In this document: positions 1 through 12,498 of the stretch, piece after piece
Position numbering within the stretch: position 1 is the stretch's first letter
Layout: every line of letters begins with the position of its first letter
Origin: Pelecanus crispus
Lineage: Eukaryota > Chordata > Aves > Pelecaniformes > Pelecanidae
DNA: 64,000 bases
Reading direction: 5' to 3'
Assembly: GCF_030463565.1 (NCBI RefSeq)
Contig: NC_134644.1
Location: forward strand, 112,037,684-112,101,683
Notes under the pieces: generated by a model
What the model was told of the DNA's origin: nothing
What the model saw: only the letters and a program-made list of their open reading frames with translations
Database searches by the model: none
Made by a program: the position numbers and the translations under genes

Positions 1-1105
1 TTTCTCTTCCAACAATCCTTCAGCACAATCACAAATCTATGGCTAATTATCAAATGGCATTCTCCATGAGTAATTAAGTTTAACTATCAGGGAAGCTAAC
101 ATTCCCAGAAATCAAATGTTTGATGGGGTGTTTCCCTCTCTCTCACATTCAAATAGCCTGTTATAAATTGATGATACCACAGCTGACTTTTCCTTCAAAT
201 GCCAAAGCCTTTCCTATGTAATAGCATGTGAATTCTAAGTAGAAAGACATTATCTTTTATGAACTGTTTCACTGCAACACCATAAATCACTCTTCTAGAT
301 GATTTCTCCATGTTACATGAGCAAATGCTGAACTTATCAATCCCAAGCTTTATGAGTCTTGGGACAGCACAAAGGCATGAAAGCGTGAAAGCTCAAAGAA
401 TATATATTAATCCTTCTGAAAACTCAAGACTCAGCTGATGTAAAGAAGTAAGTATGCCTGACATTGCCCATTTGAAAGCCACAAAGTGACTAAGTCAGAC
501 GGGAAAGGTATTGCTGTCACATTACCACAAGGAAACATAACAAATCACAATCTATTGACTGTATATTAGCAAAATCTGATAATGTTAGTAAATACATCTG
601 TCTTCCTTAATATATTTAAATGGATAGTCTTGTTTTGCTCTTTCTACTCACTGCTAATCATACACTGATGTCAGGCTTTACAGTATTTGCAAAAGATTAT
701 TAAATCAACATTTTTTAAACATTAAAATTATAGCAGTATTACTAAAATTGAAGTGATTATCCCATAAATTCCTTACTATAGCAAAATGATAATGATACAA
801 ATAGTCGTTCACCTGACAATAACCTTTTATAGTGACTAGCCTCAAGGCTTTGGGCCAAAAGATGGTTTCAGAGGTGAAGGAAGGAGGTGGATACCCCACA
901 AAAGCACCTGTGACTCACTGGAGAATCCTGTCTGAATCTCTTGCTGGGGTTTCAGGGATACCCCCGGGATATTAGCTACATCAAAAACAAGTGGCAGTAA
1001 ACTGAAAAGAAACCAGACTTCTCAGCTGGCAACTGTTAATGGTTAGCATAATTTTTAAATTTATTTTAAATATTTCCCTACCTTCCTCCACAGAGCATCC
1101 AAGGC

Positions 1106-1124
1106 GGGGGGGGGGGGGGGGGGG
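1106..1124. repeat. 19-G homopolymer
   Basis: An uninterrupted G run followed by TGTGTGTG, in otherwise AT-rich sequence. Length probably unstable. Confidence 0.8.
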
Positions 1125-2244
1125 TGTGTGAAAGGTTTTGCTTTTAAAAGATATCTTTAACATCCTAAGGTGTGGAATCAGCATTTGGCTGACTGCCAAC
1201 CAGCTTCACAGTGGAGGTCCGCTGGCATGCACATCAGTGCTAGACGAATATGACATTTTCACACTTCGAACTTCTTTTACAATTGAAAGAATCATGATCT
1301 TGGCACCACTTGCCTCCAAGAAATAGAATACAGAGCTGACAACTAGTTTGATTGCATTTCATTAAGTTTAATAAAATAAATAAAGCAATGCCATGTTGTT
1401 GAACAGAGATTTCTCTTGGTACACTAGTAAGGCTAAACAGAACACTCCACAGCCACGTAAATGACTGGCATCCTTGGGAGGGCAGCAGCTCTGTATGAAT
1501 AGTTTAATTCCAAATTGTAAGAGTGATTCCATGTATCTACTTATCAATAGTGATCTGATAAACTATTAAAGTACCTGCCTAGATGATACTGTCTCCTTTG
1601 CCTCTGGAGATATTCCAGCTGCTAAATTACATAATAAAAATAAATAGACTGTATTGTGAAATTTGCAAAAATTACTCAGTGCTATTCTAATGCCTCTGAA
1701 GGCAACATGCTTTTGATTGCAATGCAAGCAGAAGGTGAATTCTCTCCACACGACTTTCCAAGAACACACAAAACTTGTGATGTGGTGAAGTAGTCAGTTC
1801 AACTACAAAATTATCTAAACCATAGGCTCAATTACCATCTGTACCACGACAAATTTTGAAACCTGTAGTAAGGGACAAGACTGTCTCAGATTTTTTGGTT
1901 TTAGGCTACTTGTTAATTTTTCTTTTCAATAACCAAGAAAAACTAAATGGATAGACATAATTTTCACATCTGAAAATACACAAATAAGTCTGTTGTTCAT
2001 TGCTTTTTTTCCCACGTCCAGATCACCATTAAAATGATCATCAAGCTACTTAAAGAAATGAGAGTTGACAGAAACTGAGAGACAAGTAAGCCTAGCAATA
2101 TGAAGAAAAGGGTAATTTGATATTTAAAGTTCTTAGTCAATCCAAGTTCCCTAAAACAACTCAGTATCTACCAGCCTGAGAATGTTATTAAAAAAAAAAC
2201 CCTCACAACACAGACACAAATAGTTTCTTATACCCTCTGACAAG

Positions 2245-2574
2245 TTAGCACTTCTGTTTGGTTGGCAAAACCATTTGGCTTGATTCATTTCCTAGAAAAG
2301 TCTCCATTACAGTTTGATGTTCATGGCTGAACAAATTTCTCCCTTGAGTAGAATACACAGATGAGCTACTATCAACATCCATAGAAGCATAATTGCCCCC
2401 CAAGTCTTGACTAACAACAGCCTCTGAACTCTGCAGAGCCTCATCAATGTTTGGCAGCTTATATTGGCTTGCTAAAGCAATGTAGCTTTTAATAAGAATG
2501 TTTGTCATGAGATGAATTGCTCCCGATTTTCTAGCCAGAAAGGTCAAGTGGAACTGTTTGTCTGTATTTATGGT
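2245..2574 (-). other. Unassigned open frame, possible exon or retrocopy fragment
   Basis: An open stretch of 109 codons before TAA, with no well-placed ATG at its start. The peptide has ordinary protein composition (for example SYIALASQYKLPNIDEALQ and DVDSSSSVYSTQG) rather than low complexity. A possible acceptor, AATACAG, lies on the minus strand near its start, and GTATAAG just past its end resembles a donor. A second minus-strand frame over the last 40 nt reads on a little further before stopping. I do not recognise the protein. Open frames of this length occur by chance in a 64 kb window, so this is only a candidate. Confidence 0.15.
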
Positions 2575-5500
2575 TCAAATTAATTTTACTGGTATTTATA
2601 TAATGCAAAAGAATAAGAGTATGCTTTTGTCACAGATCATGAATTCATGAATACCTTTTTCTTCTTGAAGTTGGAATATGAAACCCAGGCCCAGGAGATA
2701 TTATTAGCTAATTTAATTTAAAAGGAAAACCAGAAAAAGTTCTACTCATTTACAGAGTTCTGGGAAACATCTTTTAAGCAATGTGCATTTCATATAATTT
2801 AGCCAAAATTTTAACTTTGGTAGTAAGCTACCTGACTTCATCTCCCAATGCAGCTGCCAGTAGAAGGCATGCCAGACTCCAGTTTCTTCCCTTGAGTCTA
2901 CTTAATACAAGAGCAATCCCTTGGAGCTTAGAACTAAACAAAAATGAAGCAAGTCCCTTCATTAATTCCAAGTAACTCTTCATTAACATGCACAATGCAG
3001 AAATCACTGCACGCATTTTATTTTACTGCTCCGTATTGCATCTTCAAGCTATTTGTTCATATACATATGTTATTACGGAAATTTCCAAGCAAAGTAAAGT
3101 AAAGTTAAAAATTTGTCTGCATGTTACCATGTTGTTTGTGATGGCATGAGAGTAACTGACAAGTGCATTCACAGGGCCTCAAATGCTTCTTTGAACTGTC
3201 TGAATTTCTTTGGTATCCTCTCTCACTCAGCCATAAGTAAGTGAGCAACCATACACACACATAAATGGACAGACATATTATATGTTCAGATAAATAACTC
3301 CTTGGGATTATTCCTTTGAGTAGGTTAACCACCTGAGCAGATTATGTGATCTGTTTGGAATCTGCATCCAGCCTATTGCTTGCTTCACCTCCCCCCACCT
3401 CAAGTTACTCACTTCAAAGCACAGTGCTTTGTGTAAAAATTATTTTCCTTTGCCATCTGTTTTATCCAGTGATCTGTTCTTGCCCAGTTGTTCTGCCAAG
3501 TTTACTGAGGCTCAGAGAAACTAAACAACTGGTGCAGGGTCACATAAGTCTCAGCTCAGCCAAAATTAGCACCAAGAATTAAAAACAGATATCTAAGTGC
3601 ATACAAAACAGGGAGAAAAAGGTGAAACCTCATCACTTTGAGGGTTGCTGGGGTTCTTTTGCTACAGATAAGTTTAGGTAAATTTTGGTCCTATCAAGAA
3701 GAGGTTCTCTTCTCTCCCTCTTCCTAGTAGATCCTTGATTGTGCCATACAACTATCTTTTTGCATAGAAACAGCAAGGTTCATCACAGGTTTTCTCCTCT
3801 TGTACAAACCCTAAGGAACAGAGCATAGTATCCAATTTTTAACAAGGGAAAGGCATAAATAGCTGCTGGTAGCTATATTAAACCCTATTCTAGACAACTG
3901 AGACCCACTGTCATTTTCTTTCTTGGAAGCTGAGAAAAAGAGGATGCTAGTCCTTTAAAGTGAAGAAAATTAGCTCCTTTTTCTGTCCTGATTTTTAAAC
4001 TTTCATGCTTTATGCCTGCAAATAACTGCATTTAAGAGAATTGTGTGAGTTATAATAACAAGACAAAGGATTTTATGAGGTAATAAAATATTGTCTGTAT
4101 TAATATTACTGTTTGCCTAAGAAAAGAAGTAATAGATTTGAAAAAATGCAAGTAGGATCAGTGCGTGAGGCATAGAAAAGCTTCAGGTTGGCTCAAAAAA
4201 TGTTAAGATAAACTTCCAAAATGAAATACACATTACTATTAAGAATATATGAGGATATAATAATATACTATCTTACTACTAAGGATAGATGAGATATTAA
4301 TAATATATAACTTCTATATACTATATAAAGGTTTATAGTTCTTGTTATCTTCCCAGCTGCGTGCCAATGGCATCACGATTACTTAAAGTATGTATGTTTT
4401 TGAGTCTAAGATTTGAAACTTGTAAAAGGTCTGCAGAGGAGAAAACTTCAAGTTCATCCTTCTTCTTCTGTATTTCCCCAGCCTTCCAAAACAGTTTGTG
4501 TTTAAAATGAAACACTGAATATCACCTCTAATCTAAAGAATAAGCATCTGTTTCCAACAGATCCCTAGAGAAAGGCAGGAATTTCAGTTGATTGCCACAT
4601 CTTTACAATATCCACCCTCTCAAATTAGAATTTGAGATTTTTTTTTAAAAAATCTTTCTTTTACTACATAAAAGATACCTGATTTTTCTTCCTCTAGTAC
4701 TATCAACAGGCTCAGTTCTAAATATGGAGCATTTTCAATTTCAGCCTTGAAAGGGAACAGGTAATGCACAAGCATTTATGGTTCTAGATGCATGAGACCC
4801 CATATTTTCATATACCTCCCAGTGTTGCAGATCCTTCTAATACTCTTTTAGAGTTAAGAAATCACATTATGCACTTACTTCTTTTAATTATTTCCCACCA
4901 TTTGAAAAAAAAAAAAAATCTTTGGTCAAAATCCTTGGTGGTTTTCAGTTTCTCTCCTACAGAAAAAACTTACAGTATTTGACATGCCCTTCAGCTTTAG
5001 TTCTTTTAGACTAAAACACATCTTCCCTTTGTTCATTATCAAAATCTATTTATATATTTCCATTGGGAAATATCTGAGACTCATAAAGCAATAAGAAAAA
5101 GCACTAATCCATTCATTAGCTGAGTATTTGATCTTTTCCAAGACTATCCAGAGTGGAAAAATTAGACTTCACTATTTTTTCCTACAGCAATGTAATCTTT
5201 AAAAGTAAGAAAAAAAACCAAACCAAAACAAAAAGCTGTTTTCTAATAGGTCTTTGAAAACATGATATCTGAAAAATCTTCAGAAGCAAGCTACAAAATG
5301 CCTCAAAGAGAAGAAATAGATATACAGGTGTCAAATTATGAAGCTTAGATACTATTTCCATCGGTACTACGATCATCAAATAAACTCAGCCACACACAAG
5401 AAAAAAAAGTAAAACCCCTGTAATGTAGTGGTGATAGTCATCTTTATCCAAGACGTCTCCAACCCCTCTAGTGGTATTTCTTTTTTTTACATGCATACAA

Positions 5501-6436
5501 AAACAGAAAGATAAATGATTTTTTCCTCATTTCCCCCAATTTTTTCTTCATTTCCTCCTAGCTATTTCATCACCTCTGCAACTTAAAACAAACAAACCAA
5601 CCTACATTACAGTACAACATGAAATAAATAAGTCAGTATGCTTCCAATCAATTATAAGGATAAGCAGGTCAGATTTTCTTCTGATATAAACTGATACACA
5701 GAGATTTCAATCATTTTCTGTGCAGCTAAATATGCTCATGGAAGCACTGCTTTGGCAAGCACAGGAGAAAGAACATAATTTCAGATTTGCTCTTGTTCTT
5801 CTTATGTGCTGAAATATTTATACTACAGAGATTTTATGTTGGTTCAAATACAAATCTCTCTCCCGGAAATGATATTTTTCAAAGCTTTCAGTGCTAGAAT
5901 GAATCTGAAGCAGATCTTGAATTAATTTTAACACTGGCTTTGCACTAAAAAATGTACAGAAGAGCTTCATGAAAAATATGTTAGATGCTCCAGCTGGGAG
6001 CAATCCTTTGCCTTGCAAATGCCAAATTATTTACTGTTCTGTTTAATGTTTCCTTATAAAAAATTAACAATTTCCATAATGACCAAGAAAGTATTCATCC
6101 TTAAAATTCCTACTGACCCCAAAATATAGAAACAAGAACTGTTAGACAGGATTTCAAGATTTACAACTTCTCACCCAATGTCAAAATATAAGTACAGATA
6201 CAGAGTCAGACCAAAGACCCTCACAGCTCAGTATTGTGGTTGTCCAGTTAGAACCCAATTCTGGAAAAGATGACAAGAACAGGAAAAGCATAAATGATCT
6301 GCCCTTCAGATGCCCTCCTTGCCATCCTGTGCTCTCTTTGCATTTAGCAGAACTACAAGTATTTCTAACACATGAACTTACCATGTTCTTGCCCACACAC
6401 ATTCCTAGCACCTAAAACATCCTATGAAAAGGAGCT

Positions 6437-6946
6437 TGTCCTGGTTTCAGCTGCGATAGAGTTAATTTTCTTCCTAGTAGCTGGCATAGTGCTGTGGTTT
6501 GGATTTAGTAGGAGAAGAATGTTGATAACACACTGATGGTTTAGTTGTTGCTAGGTAGTGTTTATGCTAGTCAAGGACTTTTCAGCTTCCCATGCTCTGC
6601 CAGGGGCACAAGAAGCTGGGAGGGGGCACAGCCAGGACAGCTGACCCAAACTGGCTGGCCAAATGGGTTTTCCATACCATGTGACATCATGGTCAGTATA
6701 GAAACTGGGGAGAGCTGGCCTGGGGATGGGCTGGGCATCGGTCAGTGGGTGATGAGCAATTGCATTGTGCATCACTTGCTTTGTATATTCTTTTATCATT
6801 CTTATTATTATTTTCTCTTCCTCTGCTGTCCTATTAAACTGTCTTTATCTCAACCCATGGGTTTTACTTTTTGGGTTTTTTCCCCGATTCTCTCCCCCAT
6901 CCCACTGCATGGGGACTTAGTTGCTGACTGGGGTTAAACCACGACA
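6437..6946 (+). mobile_element. Solo LTR 1, avian ERVL-like, with target duplication
   Basis: Starts TGTCCTGGTTTCAGCTG and ends TTAAACCACGACA, i.e. TG...CA termini, flanked by a perfect 5-bp duplication GAGCT (6432-6436 and 6947-6951). It carries a decayed TATA region (CAGTATAGAAACTGG) and an ATTAAA poly(A) signal at 6833-6838, which set the plus orientation. I recognise the sequence as a common avian LTR; the 5-bp duplication fits ERVL-type integration. No internal retroviral genes are attached, so it is a solo LTR. Confidence 0.88.
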
Positions 6947-7776
6947 GAGCTTCATACATTAAGATCGGCTGTATGAAGAATCTCCTCTTCTTTCTTTTGA
7001 ACTTGTCCCTCCTCCCTTCATTGTTTTCCCCCTAGATCTTGTTTCAGGAAAGACAACGAATTGTTGATCCCAGTTCACACTCAGTGCATCAGCTACCTGA
7101 AATAATTTCATTGCCCCTGGGCAGCAACCTGGATGTTACTTCAACAGTGGGCTGATTAAGGTGACCCTGAGTAGTTGCAGGTCATACTTGGGACAGGCAG
7201 AATATGATCAGCAGCATCGGTTATAAATGGAAGCTTATTTCTCTGTCATATTATTCTTATTCTTGTTATGACAACTCTAGAGAACACCTGTCTAAAATCA
7301 TGAAAAGCTTCAGGCACTAATACATACGTGGAAGATTTCTACAGAGACTTCTAGAAACAAATACTTTATCTACTCTAACTTTAGGATAACTTTCTTCAAG
7401 TTGTCAAGCAACAACCGTTAACACATTGCTGAAACCAGACAAAGATTTAACCCCAAGGCCTTGCACAGAGCCCCTTCACAGGGCTGCACAAATCCTGATG
7501 CAGCTGATGGCAAATACAGCACCAGCCAAGAGAAAGACGTTCATGTTGCTATTTCCTCCCTCTCTCCAATATGAAGGGATAGAGTATATCTTTAAGTCAC
7601 ACTGCAGGTTTTAATACAAATATCCCATACAGCAAGCGTGTCAGCGATGCTTCAAGGGCAGCTGGGGAAAATTACACCAAAATAAGTGATTAAAGCTTTG
7701 GGAGATACCGAGTTGTAAACGATCAGGCTGGGTAAAGTGTGTAGGGGGAGACGTGTCAGAACTAAGAGTTACAGTG
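6947..7776. other. Spacer between LTR 1 and LTR 2
   Basis: About 830 bp of unrelated sequence with no gag, pol or env similarity that I can see. The two same-strand LTRs are therefore separate insertions and not the two ends of one provirus, as their different target duplications also show. Confidence 0.6.
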
Positions 7777-8171
7777 TGTCTTGGTTTCAGCTGGGATAGA
7801 GTTAATTTTCTTCCTAGTAGGTGGTATGGTGCTGTGTTTTGGATTTAGTATGAGACTAATGTTGATAACACACTGATGGTTTAGTTGTTGCTAAGTAGTG
7901 CTTACGCTAGTCAAGGACTTTTTCAGCTTCTCATATTGCCCTGCCAGCGAGAAGCTGGGAGGGGGCACAGCCAGGACAGTTGATCCAAACTGACCAAAGG
8001 GCTATTCCATACCATATGATGTCATGCTCAGTATATAAGCTGGGGGGAGCTGGTTGGGATGGGAGGCAACTGCTGCTCAGAGACTTGGCTGGGCATCATT
8101 GAACAATTGCATGCAGGGAGTGAAGAAATGGCTGTGTGGTGTTTAGCTGCTGGCCGGGTTAAACCACAACA
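7777..8171 (+). mobile_element. Solo LTR 2, same family, internally deleted
   Basis: Starts TGTCTTGGTTTCAGCTGGG and ends TTAAACCACAACA, with a perfect 5-bp duplication CAGTG (7772-7776 and 8172-8176). It keeps a full TATATAA box at 8032-8038. At 395 bp it is about 115 bp shorter than LTR 1: the segment holding the T-rich tract and the ATTAAA poly(A) signal is missing. Plus orientation, no internal viral genes. Confidence 0.87.
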
Positions 8172-8176
8172 CAGTG

Positions 8177-9785
8177 CTGAAGAGAACTGCCACCGTCCCA
8201 CGCTCACATATTCTGAGGTAGGTATGCATGTGAAGAAGCGTCAACACCATAAAGCATACCTATTGTTTTTTTTAAAAGAAAGCCATTATTTTTAAAACAT
8301 TGTTACTCTTTAAGTAGATTTCTTTACATTTAAAAACTCTATTTTATGCCACAAAACAAAAATACTCAACAATATAATCTCTTTTTTAAAGGCAAATCAT
8401 AAAGCCATTTATTCAGGTTTTTCTTCTAGGAGCTCAGAGCTACTGGTTTTGTAACTATTTTGTTCCTTTGCATTGCATTGCATATCACATATTCTATACT
8501 ACAAAATATTGACAGTTTTACAAGCACAATATTGTTCCAATGACTGAACACACTATCTAAAATTTTAAAAAAGCAAATCTCTACCAAACAAACCTCAGTT
8601 TCCAAACAGAGCCTGTGCAAAATGTAACTTCCACATTTCTGAAGCAGCAGAGTTGACAACATTGGAAAAAACTCAACACCCACTCCCACGAAAAAACCTC
8701 TTAGACCCCACAACAGGTTTAATTCTGATATAATTAAATTTATATAAAGTAACCAAATAATTTGGGTATTAACTATGTATAGAAGGAAGGATTTGGGATT
8801 TTGGGGTAGCTACAGACAGGGATTTTCTTAAGAAAGGCTTTTTTTGTCATTGAACTATGACATTAGCTGTGATATTAGGAAGTTTCCACCTGATGTCTCA
8901 GCATTTCAGGAGGACAACACCAGTGAAAGTAATGTTTACTTCGTGTATTGTGTTACAGTTCGAAAGCTTTTTTATTATATTAGAATACAGCAATATACTA
9001 AAATCATATATTTTGTGAATTTTTGAGACAGAAAGCAGTCTTTAATGATTATGACGGCACTTACTGCTTCTGAAACAAAAGTGTTTCAGTCTACCATTCT
9101 GCTTCTTGACTATCCATAGGAAACTATCTGTTCCAGGACTCCATTTAAAATTAATTATACTTGAAAATGTATTGAGGTCAATGTTCATTTGAAGATGTGA
9201 CAGTGCCAAATATATATATATATTTTTTTTTTTTTTTACATAAAAGAAACACTTTCCAAAATTAACAGGTTGAAGAAAAATATAATTTAATTATTTTTTT
9301 CCCAAATATCACTGTTAATTGGAAAAAAGGTAATGATCTAATTATGAGAGGCTACAGCTTTCATTCTAAGTATTCAATTACCTTCATAAGAAACTTGGAT
9401 ATACATTAAATTAAGCACCAAAAAATTGTGGTGAGGTTATCTTCACTTTCAGCATTATATTAAAACCACACGAGTAGTTAATTAGCTCCCAGCTAAAATG
9501 ATTCTTTGATGAACGCTTCCTAACATCTAACTGGTATGAAGATGTTAACGATGTCAATATTAAATTTCATGTAACAGCCTGTAATCAGACCAAAAAAATT
9601 TCCCACTGAAAATACAGAGATAGTAACAATTTCCATCCTTCTATCATTTCTTTGGTTTGTATTCATCCATTGAAACTGAAAAGATACGTGAAGAGAAAGA
9701 AAACATAAGGGCAAGTTAGAAAACTTGAAATTGGTCATTGATTGTCACAGATGAGTGACAAAAAGTGTTCAAAAAATGGGTAGAC
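8177..9785. other. AT-rich spacer, nothing recognised
   Basis: Single-copy-looking sequence with an (AT)n stretch followed by a T run at about 9211-9237. No gene or repeat family recognised. Confidence 0.5.
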
Positions 9786-9918
9786 GTGGCACTTCGGGAC
9801 ATGGTTTAGTCTAGTCTACCCTTGATTGGCTTAGAGCAGACTTGGTAGTGTAGGTTAATGGTTGGACTGGATGATCTTAAAGGTCTTTTCCAACCTAAAC
9901 GATTCTATGATTCTATGA
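9786..9918 (+). mobile_element. CR1 LINE 3' end (short, 5'-truncated)
   Basis: Contains the CR1 3' hallmark GGTTGGACTGGATGATCTTA, then AGGTCTTTTCCAACC and the terminal GATTCTATGATTCTATG repeat. Only the last 130 bp or so remain. Compared with the usual CR1 end it has an extra segment with TAGTCTAGTCTACCCTTGAT between GGTTTAG and GACTTGG. The copy at 48.3 kb carries the same segment. Confidence 0.88.
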
Positions 9919-11079
9919 AAAAGGAGCAAGTCTGCCATAGACCTGCACTTCGGTATCTTTCACCTTCAATACAGCCTAGAAAGACAAGAGTTTCTCAGAA
10001 CATTGCCAACCAGCAGCATACTATCACTAGCAGCAAGATCTGAAAAGGAAGTCAAAAGCTAAAAAGGAACTCGCATATGAGAGGTCGTATTGCCCGTGGA
10101 CTCTCTCAATGCAGGCAGAAAACACACCAGGAGTGGCACCTGCCGTGCCACCTAGCTTGCGCACCAACCCCTCTTCTGTTTTCAGGGAGGACAGGAGTTA
10201 CATTCTTCTGTCTGGGATTTGGGAATTTCCCTAACACCTTCTCCATTCCGAAGAGCTACGCAGAAGTTTTCATTGTGACAAGGTGCACTGACTCAGCAGG
10301 AATGGTTTTCATCTTGCTGGTGTCCCCACCCTTTGGTGTTCCCATGCAGAAGTTAAAAAAGAAAATATTAAAAGACAATGGGATGAATGTCACAGACTTG
10401 ATTTTTCCAGTCTAAACATTTTCCAAACTTTACACTCACAAGAACTACAGAGTATCTTAGAAGTTGTTGCACAATAAAGTCTTGAAGCTGAGACTTTTAG
10501 AGGTTTCAGCGTCATAAGGCTGACTGAAAACACTACTCACACAAAACAGTTCAAGTAACTTCTCCATTAGCTTGAAATGGGACTGTTTAAACCAGAAACA
10601 GTTTCACTTCAGACAAGATCAGGTTTGAGGAAGGTTAGAACATTCACAAGTTTGTTTATTTTCTTCGCGGAGTGATACAGGGATGACAGGGAAGAAAGGT
10701 ATTCTGAAAGAAAATATAAAGTACGCTTTTCAGCAGAAACCCGTTTGTAGCAGTGGACACAGAAAACCTGTTGACAATCCAAATAAACTCCACCAGAAGT
10801 TGAACAAGACAGCTGCTGTCTCCTGACGGAAGCAGAGACCTGGGGCAGAGCTGGTGTGTTGAATGCGGGCTGTGGGAAAGCAATGCTGCCAAAACCCTCT
10901 TCAGCCCAGATACCCCCCTTGGCTGACACAATGTGGTCAAACATAGAACCATCCAGTGACAGTTTGAGAAATTCAAGAGGCATTTTTCCTTTCTTAGTTG
11001 AAAGGTGTGTAACTGAAAGGACAACATGTGTCATTACGAAATAGATATGATGTTGATCACATGATGATAGATACCCTCG
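9919..11079. other. Spacer with unassigned open frames
   Basis: No repeat family recognised. Overlapping open frames on the minus strand (10609-11034 and 10656-11027) and one on the plus strand (10077-10415) were examined. None resembles a protein family I know, and their overlap argues against coding. Confidence 0.4.
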
Positions 11080-11084
11080 CTATT

Positions 11085-11647
11085 TGTCCTGGTATAACTC
11101 CAGCCAGCAACTCAGCACCATGCAGCTGCTCGCTCACTCCCCCTACCCCGATGGGATGGGGGAGAGAATCGGAGGAGTAAGAGTGAGAAACACTCCTGGG
11201 GTGAGATAAGAACAGTTTCATAATTGAAATAAAGTAAAACAGTAGTAGTAATAATAACAATATAATAATAGTAATAACAATATACAAAGCAAACGATGCA
11301 CAATGCAATTGCTCACCACCCGCCGACCAATACCCAGGCAGTTCCCGAGCAGCGATCGCTGCTCCCCAGCCAACTCCCCCCAGTTTATATGCTGAGCATG
11401 ACGTCATATGGTATGGAATAGTCCTTTGGTCACTTTGGATCAACTATTCTGGCTGTGCCCCCTCCCAGTTTCTTGTGCCCCTGGCAGAGCATGGGAAGCT
11501 GAAAAGTCCTTGACTAGCATAAGCAGTACTCAGCAACAACTAAACCATCAGTGTGTTATCAGCATTCTTCTCATCCTAAATCCAAACCACAGCACTATGC
11601 CAGCTACTAGGAAGAAAATTAACTCTATCCCAGCCAAAACCAGGACA
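11085..11647 (-). mobile_element. Solo LTR 3, same family, minus strand, intact CRE
   Basis: Reverse-complement copy of the LTR 1/2 family: it begins TGTCCTGGTATAACTCC and ends AACCAGGACA. Flanks CTATT (11080-11084) and GTATT (11648-11652) form a 5-bp duplication with one mismatch. It keeps the TATA region (plus strand TTTATATG near 11384-11391) and a full TGACGTCA palindrome at 11399-11406. An (ATA/GTA)-rich stretch at 11.24-11.28 kb is expanded. No internal viral genes. Confidence 0.87.
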
Positions 11648-11897
11648 GTATTTCATGAAGAATCCTGGAAAACACATTTGAATTACTTCCTCCAACTATT
11701 TAAGCAATATTACCTATTTGAATAGCTGGAACCAACAGGGGTTGCTTTGAAAAAACTGCCCTTCTTACTGCAGCAGGTTCAGCCAAGAAGAACACTACGC
11801 CCCACCACAGAAAACTGGAACTGCAGCTAAAGAGATATTTGCAAATGAAAGTTAAGGAAATGAGACGTTTTGAAGAACAGATGAAGACATAACACGT

Positions 11898-12493
11898 TGT
11901 CGTGGTTTAACCCCAGCTGGCAAATAAGCACCACATAGCAACTCGCTCACTCCCCCCTGGTGGGATGGGGGAGAAAATCAGAAGAGTAAAAGTGAGAAAA
12001 CTCGTGGGTTGAGATAAAGACAGTTTAATAGGTAAAGCAAAAGCTGTGCACACAAGCAAAGCAAAACAAGAAATTCATTCACTGCTTCCCATTGGCAGGC
12101 AGGCGTTCAGCCATCTCCAGGAAAGCAGGGCTCCGTCACACTTAATGGTTACTTGGGAAGACAAAAGCCATACCTCTGAACACCCCCCCCGTTTCCTCTT
12201 CCCCCAGCTTTATATGCTGAGCATGACATCATATGGTTTGGAATATCCCTTTGGTCAGTTGGGGTCGGCTGTCCCAGCTGTGTCCCCTCCCAACTTCTTG
12301 TGCACCCCAAACCTACTCGCTGGTGGGGTGGGGTGAGAAGCAGAAAAGGCCTTGACTCTGTGTAAGCACTGCTCAGCAGTAACTAAAACATCCCCCTGTG
12401 TTATCACACTGTCTTCAGCACAAAACCAAAACATAGACTCATACAAGCTACTATGAAGAATATTAACTCTATCCCAGCCAAAACCAGCACGCA
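11898..12493 (-). mobile_element. Solo LTR 4, same family, minus strand
   Basis: Reverse-complement copy beginning TGTCGTGGTTTAACCCC and ending near CAAAACCAGCACGCA. Flanks CACGT (11893-11897) and CACAT (12494-12498) give a 5-bp duplication with one mismatch, though the right terminus has diverged and its exact edge is uncertain. The TATA-like stretch remains (plus strand TTTATATG near 12210), while the CRE has decayed to TGACATCA as read on the plus strand. It is separated from LTR 3 by about 240 bp of other sequence. Confidence 0.83.
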
Positions 12494-12498
12494 CACAT

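Larger units (their letters stand above)
1..6431. other. Sequence downstream of SOCS6, no recognised gene
   Basis: AT-rich, unique-looking sequence. It holds a 19-G run at 1106-1124, an AT-rich stretch near 4.24-4.33 kb and one unassigned open frame at 2245-2574. No repeat family was recognised. In human the next gene beyond SOCS6 on this side is far away, so gene-free sequence here is unsurprising. Confidence 0.5.

Noticed and set aside
6437..8171. LTR 1 and LTR 2 as the two ends of one provirus
   Set aside because: Only 830 bp lie between them with no viral similarity, and each LTR has its own different 5-bp duplication.
10609..11034. Minus-strand 141-codon frame
   Set aside because: Not recognisable, overlaps another long frame on the same strand, and such lengths are expected by chance in this window.
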